Shown here in pieces: positions 62,201 to 64,000 of a stretch of 64,000 nucleotides of DNA. A program made the position numbers and the translations under genes. Numbering within the stretch: the first letter of the stretch is position 1; each line of letters opens with the position of its first letter. The DNA lies in NCBI RefSeq assembly GCF_030848395.1, contig NZ_JAVDBT010000012.1:62001-126000 (forward strand). Reading direction: 5' to 3'. Under the pieces are notes generated by a model that searched no databases, was not told where the DNA came from, and was given only the letters and a program-made list of their open reading frames with translations. This stretch comes from Pseudogemmobacter lacusdianii (GTDB lineage: Bacteria > Pseudomonadota > Alphaproteobacteria > Rhodobacterales > Rhodobacteraceae).

Positions 62201-62250
62201 TCATTTCTTGTCTTAAAATATCCCGGGGGAGGCGGGCCGCAAGGCCCGGC
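62201..62250 (-). repeat. Hairpin-ATATTT element (copy g), terminator-like
   Basis: On the minus strand, stem CGGGCC / GGCCCG (62233-62248) is followed by CCCGGGATATTTTAAGACAA. It lies after the permease stop and before the oligopeptidase start. Confidence 0.75.
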
Positions 62251-62264
62251 GGGGGCAGCGCCCC

Positions 62265-63059
62265 CTAAACCCGCTCGCGCCCGCGCATCCGCATCCGGGT
62301 CTCAAACCGCCGCAGCAGCAAAGACAGACCAATCGTCATCACCAGATAGATCAGCGCGGCGACATTATAGGTCTCAAAATAGCGAAAATTGCCTGCTGCC
62401 GTCACCTTGGCCAACTGCGCCACATCGCCGATGCCCAGCACGGCGACCAGTGAGGAATCCTTCACCATCGCGACGAAATCATTGCCCAAGGGCGGCAGAA
62501 CCATGCGGAAGGCTTGCGGGAAGAGGATCAGCCGGAAGCGTTGGCGCGGGGTAAGCCCCAAGGCCATAGCCGCCTCGATCTGGCCCTTGTCGACGGCCTG
62601 GAGCCCCGCGCGAAAGATCTCGGCCAGAAAGGCGGAATAGGCCAGCATCAAAGCCAGCACTGCGCGCCACAAAAGCGGCACATCGCGGGTGCGCAAAGTT
62701 CCCTCACCAAAGAGCCAATTCACCCCCTGCACCAGCCCCGGCACCAGCACGAAGGCGACATAGAGCAAGAGCACGATGATCGGCACACCGCGCATCACCT
62801 CGATGTAAAGCCGGGCCAGTTGGCGCAGCCAAAGGCGCTTAGACAGCCCCATCACCGCAAGACCAAGTCCGATCAGGCAGGCCCCGATATAGGCGAAGAC
62901 CGCCACACCAAGGGTGATCCAGATCCCCTTGGTGAGCGTTCTTAAAGCGCTGCGATAGGTGTCATCCGACAGCACCTCGTAGAAAAGCCAAAGGCCGGTG
63001 ACCGCAAGGATCACCAGCCACCAGGGAAAATCGTTTTCAGGCTTAGAACTGGGCGTCAT
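62265..63059 (-). CDS. Polar amino-acid-type ABC transporter permease
   Basis: 264 residues with six membrane helices, including an N-terminal one (WWLVILAVTGLWLFYEVL). The EAA loop is IEAAMALGLTPRQRFRLILF with PQAFRMVLPPLGND after it. Forms an importer with the binding protein 46 bases upstream. No ATP-binding gene lies downstream; the next gene is the oligopeptidase. It may use a shared or distant ATPase, or one beyond 64000. Confidence 0.93.
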   Translation of the reverse strand: MTPSSKPENDFPWWLVILAVTGLWLFYEVLSDDTYRSALRTLTKGIWITLGVAVFAYIGACLIGLGLAVMGLSKRLWLRQLARLYIEVMRGVPIIVLLLYVAFVLVPGLVQGVNWLFGEGTLRTRDVPLLWRAVLALMLAYSAFLAEIFRAGLQAVDKGQIEAAMALGLTPRQRFRLILFPQAFRMVLPPLGNDFVAMVKDSSLVAVLGIGDVAQLAKVTAAGNFRYFETYNVAALIYLVMTIGLSLLLRRFETRMRMRGRERV

Positions 63060-63105
63060 CGGTCGGCGCGCGGGGCAAGCGCCCCGAGCCCATTAGGCCA
63101 AAGGT

Positions 63106-63894
63106 TCATTCGCCCATCTTATAGTCAACGAACCACTTTTGGTTCAGCGCATCCAGCGTGCCATCAGCCTGCATCGCGGCAATCGCGGCATTGACCGGCT
63201 CCACCAGATCCGAGCCTTTGGGGAAGATGAAGCCGAAATCTTCCGATGCCAGCGGCTCACCGATGATTTTCAGCGTGCCGTTCGAGGCACCAACATAGCC
63301 ATTGGCCCCGGTCGAATCCGACAAAGTCAGATCGACATCGCCACTCTTCAGCGCCTCAAGCCCAGCGCCAAAGGTTTCAAACTTGATGATGCGGGGGTTT
63401 TCCTCATTGCCGTCGAGAATATCGTAAACGGCGGCATAGAAGGGCGAGGTTCCGGGCTGGGCCGAAACCAAAAGGTTCGGATCGGCGGCGAAGCTGGCGG
63501 CATCGGTGAAACGCGTCTCATCGGCGCGCACCATCATCAGCATTTCCGAGCGCATATAGGCGTCGGAAAAATCGACCATCTCCATCCGCTCTTCCTTGAT
63601 GGTGATTCCGGTCATGCCGATGTCATATTGCGCCTCGGAGATTGCGGGGATCATCGCATCCCAGCTGGTGTTTTCGTATTTCACCACGGCGTTCAGACGC
63701 TTAGCGACCTCGGCCATCGCATCATATTCCCAGCCCACCGCAGCGCCGGATTTGTCAAGGAACTGCAGCGGCGGATAGGCGTTTTCGGTGACAACCACGA
63801 TTTCCTTGCCGCCCAGATCCGGCAGATCTTGCGCAAGGCTGGTCGTGGCGAAAAGCGTCAGCGCGGCAGCGCCAAAGGCGGTGGTCAGTTTCAT
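63106..63894 (-). CDS. Polar amino-acid-type ABC transporter substrate-binding protein
   Basis: 262 residues with a Sec signal peptide ([20 protein letters not shown], cleavage after LA). Family 3 features: [40 protein letters not shown] and [14 protein letters not shown]. No lipobox Cys. The sequence type suits small polar amino acids or similar ligands. The 106 bases beyond the start show no further gene within the window. Confidence 0.93.
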   Translation of the reverse strand: MKLTTAFGAAALTLFATTSLAQDLPDLGGKEIVVVTENAYPPLQFLDKSGAAVGWEYDAMAEVAKRLNAVVKYENTSWDAMIPAISEAQYDIGMTGITIKEERMEMVDFSDAYMRSEMLMMVRADETRFTDAASFAADPNLLVSAQPGTSPFYAAVYDILDGNEENPRIIKFETFGAGLEALKSGDVDLTLSDSTGANGYVGASNGTLKIIGEPLASEDFGFIFPKGSDLVEPVNAAIAAMQADGTLDALNQKWFVDYKMGE

Positions 63895-64000
63895 GGGTCA
63901 GGCTCCCCTCAGGTTTGGCACGACTATGATGAAGCGGCTAGCGGCTTGCAAGAAGTGTCCGCTGCTGGCGCAGGCCGCGCCGACCATCCGCAGGCCGAGA

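Noticed and set aside
1-64000. tRNA, rRNA, CRISPR array, insertion sequence or integrase
   Set aside because: None was recognised on reading; no repeat-spacer pattern or transposase-like product appears.

Overview
The window looks like chromosomal DNA of an alphaproteobacterium of the Rhodobacteraceae type. It is GC-rich with tightly packed operons. It carries ybgC-tolQRAB next to ruvCAB, an Irr-type Fur regulator divergent from fabA-fabB-fabI, class I lysyl-tRNA synthetase, DUF1127, a fused MrpAB antiporter subunit and a carnitine dehydrogenase-thioesterase fusion. I see no tRNA, rRNA, insertion sequence, integrase or CRISPR array.

Layout. 1-7.4 kb: tolB (cut by the window edge), tolA, tolR, tolQ, ybgC, a conserved unknown, ruvB, ruvA and ruvC, all on the minus strand. 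7.7-11.3 kb: DUF1127, a small membrane protein, prmA, msrA and a ghrA-like reductase. 11.3-16.9 kb: a seven-gene minus-strand operon with a polar amino-acid ABC importer, a GntR regulator, a BtpA/SgcQ barrel, an AllA-like cupin and a PfkB kinase; its substrate is not obvious. 17-23.1 kb: a complete Mrp/Pha antiporter operon (G, F, E, D, C, AB). 23.5-26.2 kb: a radical SAM protein translationally coupled to a DUF4130-UdgX protein, a putative DNA-repair pair. 26.2-29.6 kb: irr and the unsaturated fatty-acid genes. 29.7-38.9 kb: a flavin-binding fold protein, a large beta-helix protein, lysK, a TerB-like protein, dacB, nadD and ettA. 39-41 kb: an AT-richer stretch with two tiny membrane proteins (one beside a 29-bp tandem duplication), cspA and a pseudo-receiver protein. 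41.1-47.8 kb: class II aldolase, an alkaline-phosphatase-superfamily enzyme and a peptide-type ABC importer. 48.3-60.1 kb: an osmolyte region. 60.2-63.9 kb: an M3 oligopeptidase and an amino-acid ABC permease and binding protein without an ATPase in view.

How the genes work together. The osmolyte region converges on glycine betaine from two sides. BetC and a choline-dehydrogenase-like GMC enzyme can process choline-O-sulfate and choline. CdhR, a BKACE-type cleavage enzyme, the carnitine dehydrogenase-thioesterase fusion, an acyl-CoA dehydrogenase, a CoA ligase and a crotonase form one divergent regulon that can take carnitine or its CoA-linked relatives to betaine.

The least explained items are the 11.3-16.9 kb operon with its stacked palindromes, the radical SAM/UdgX pair, the phosphatase-linked ABC cluster, the small-protein locus at 39.5 kb, and a family of intergenic elements (GC-rich hairpin followed by an ATATTT and AGACAGATGAAAG-like tail) found only between about 50 and 62 kb.
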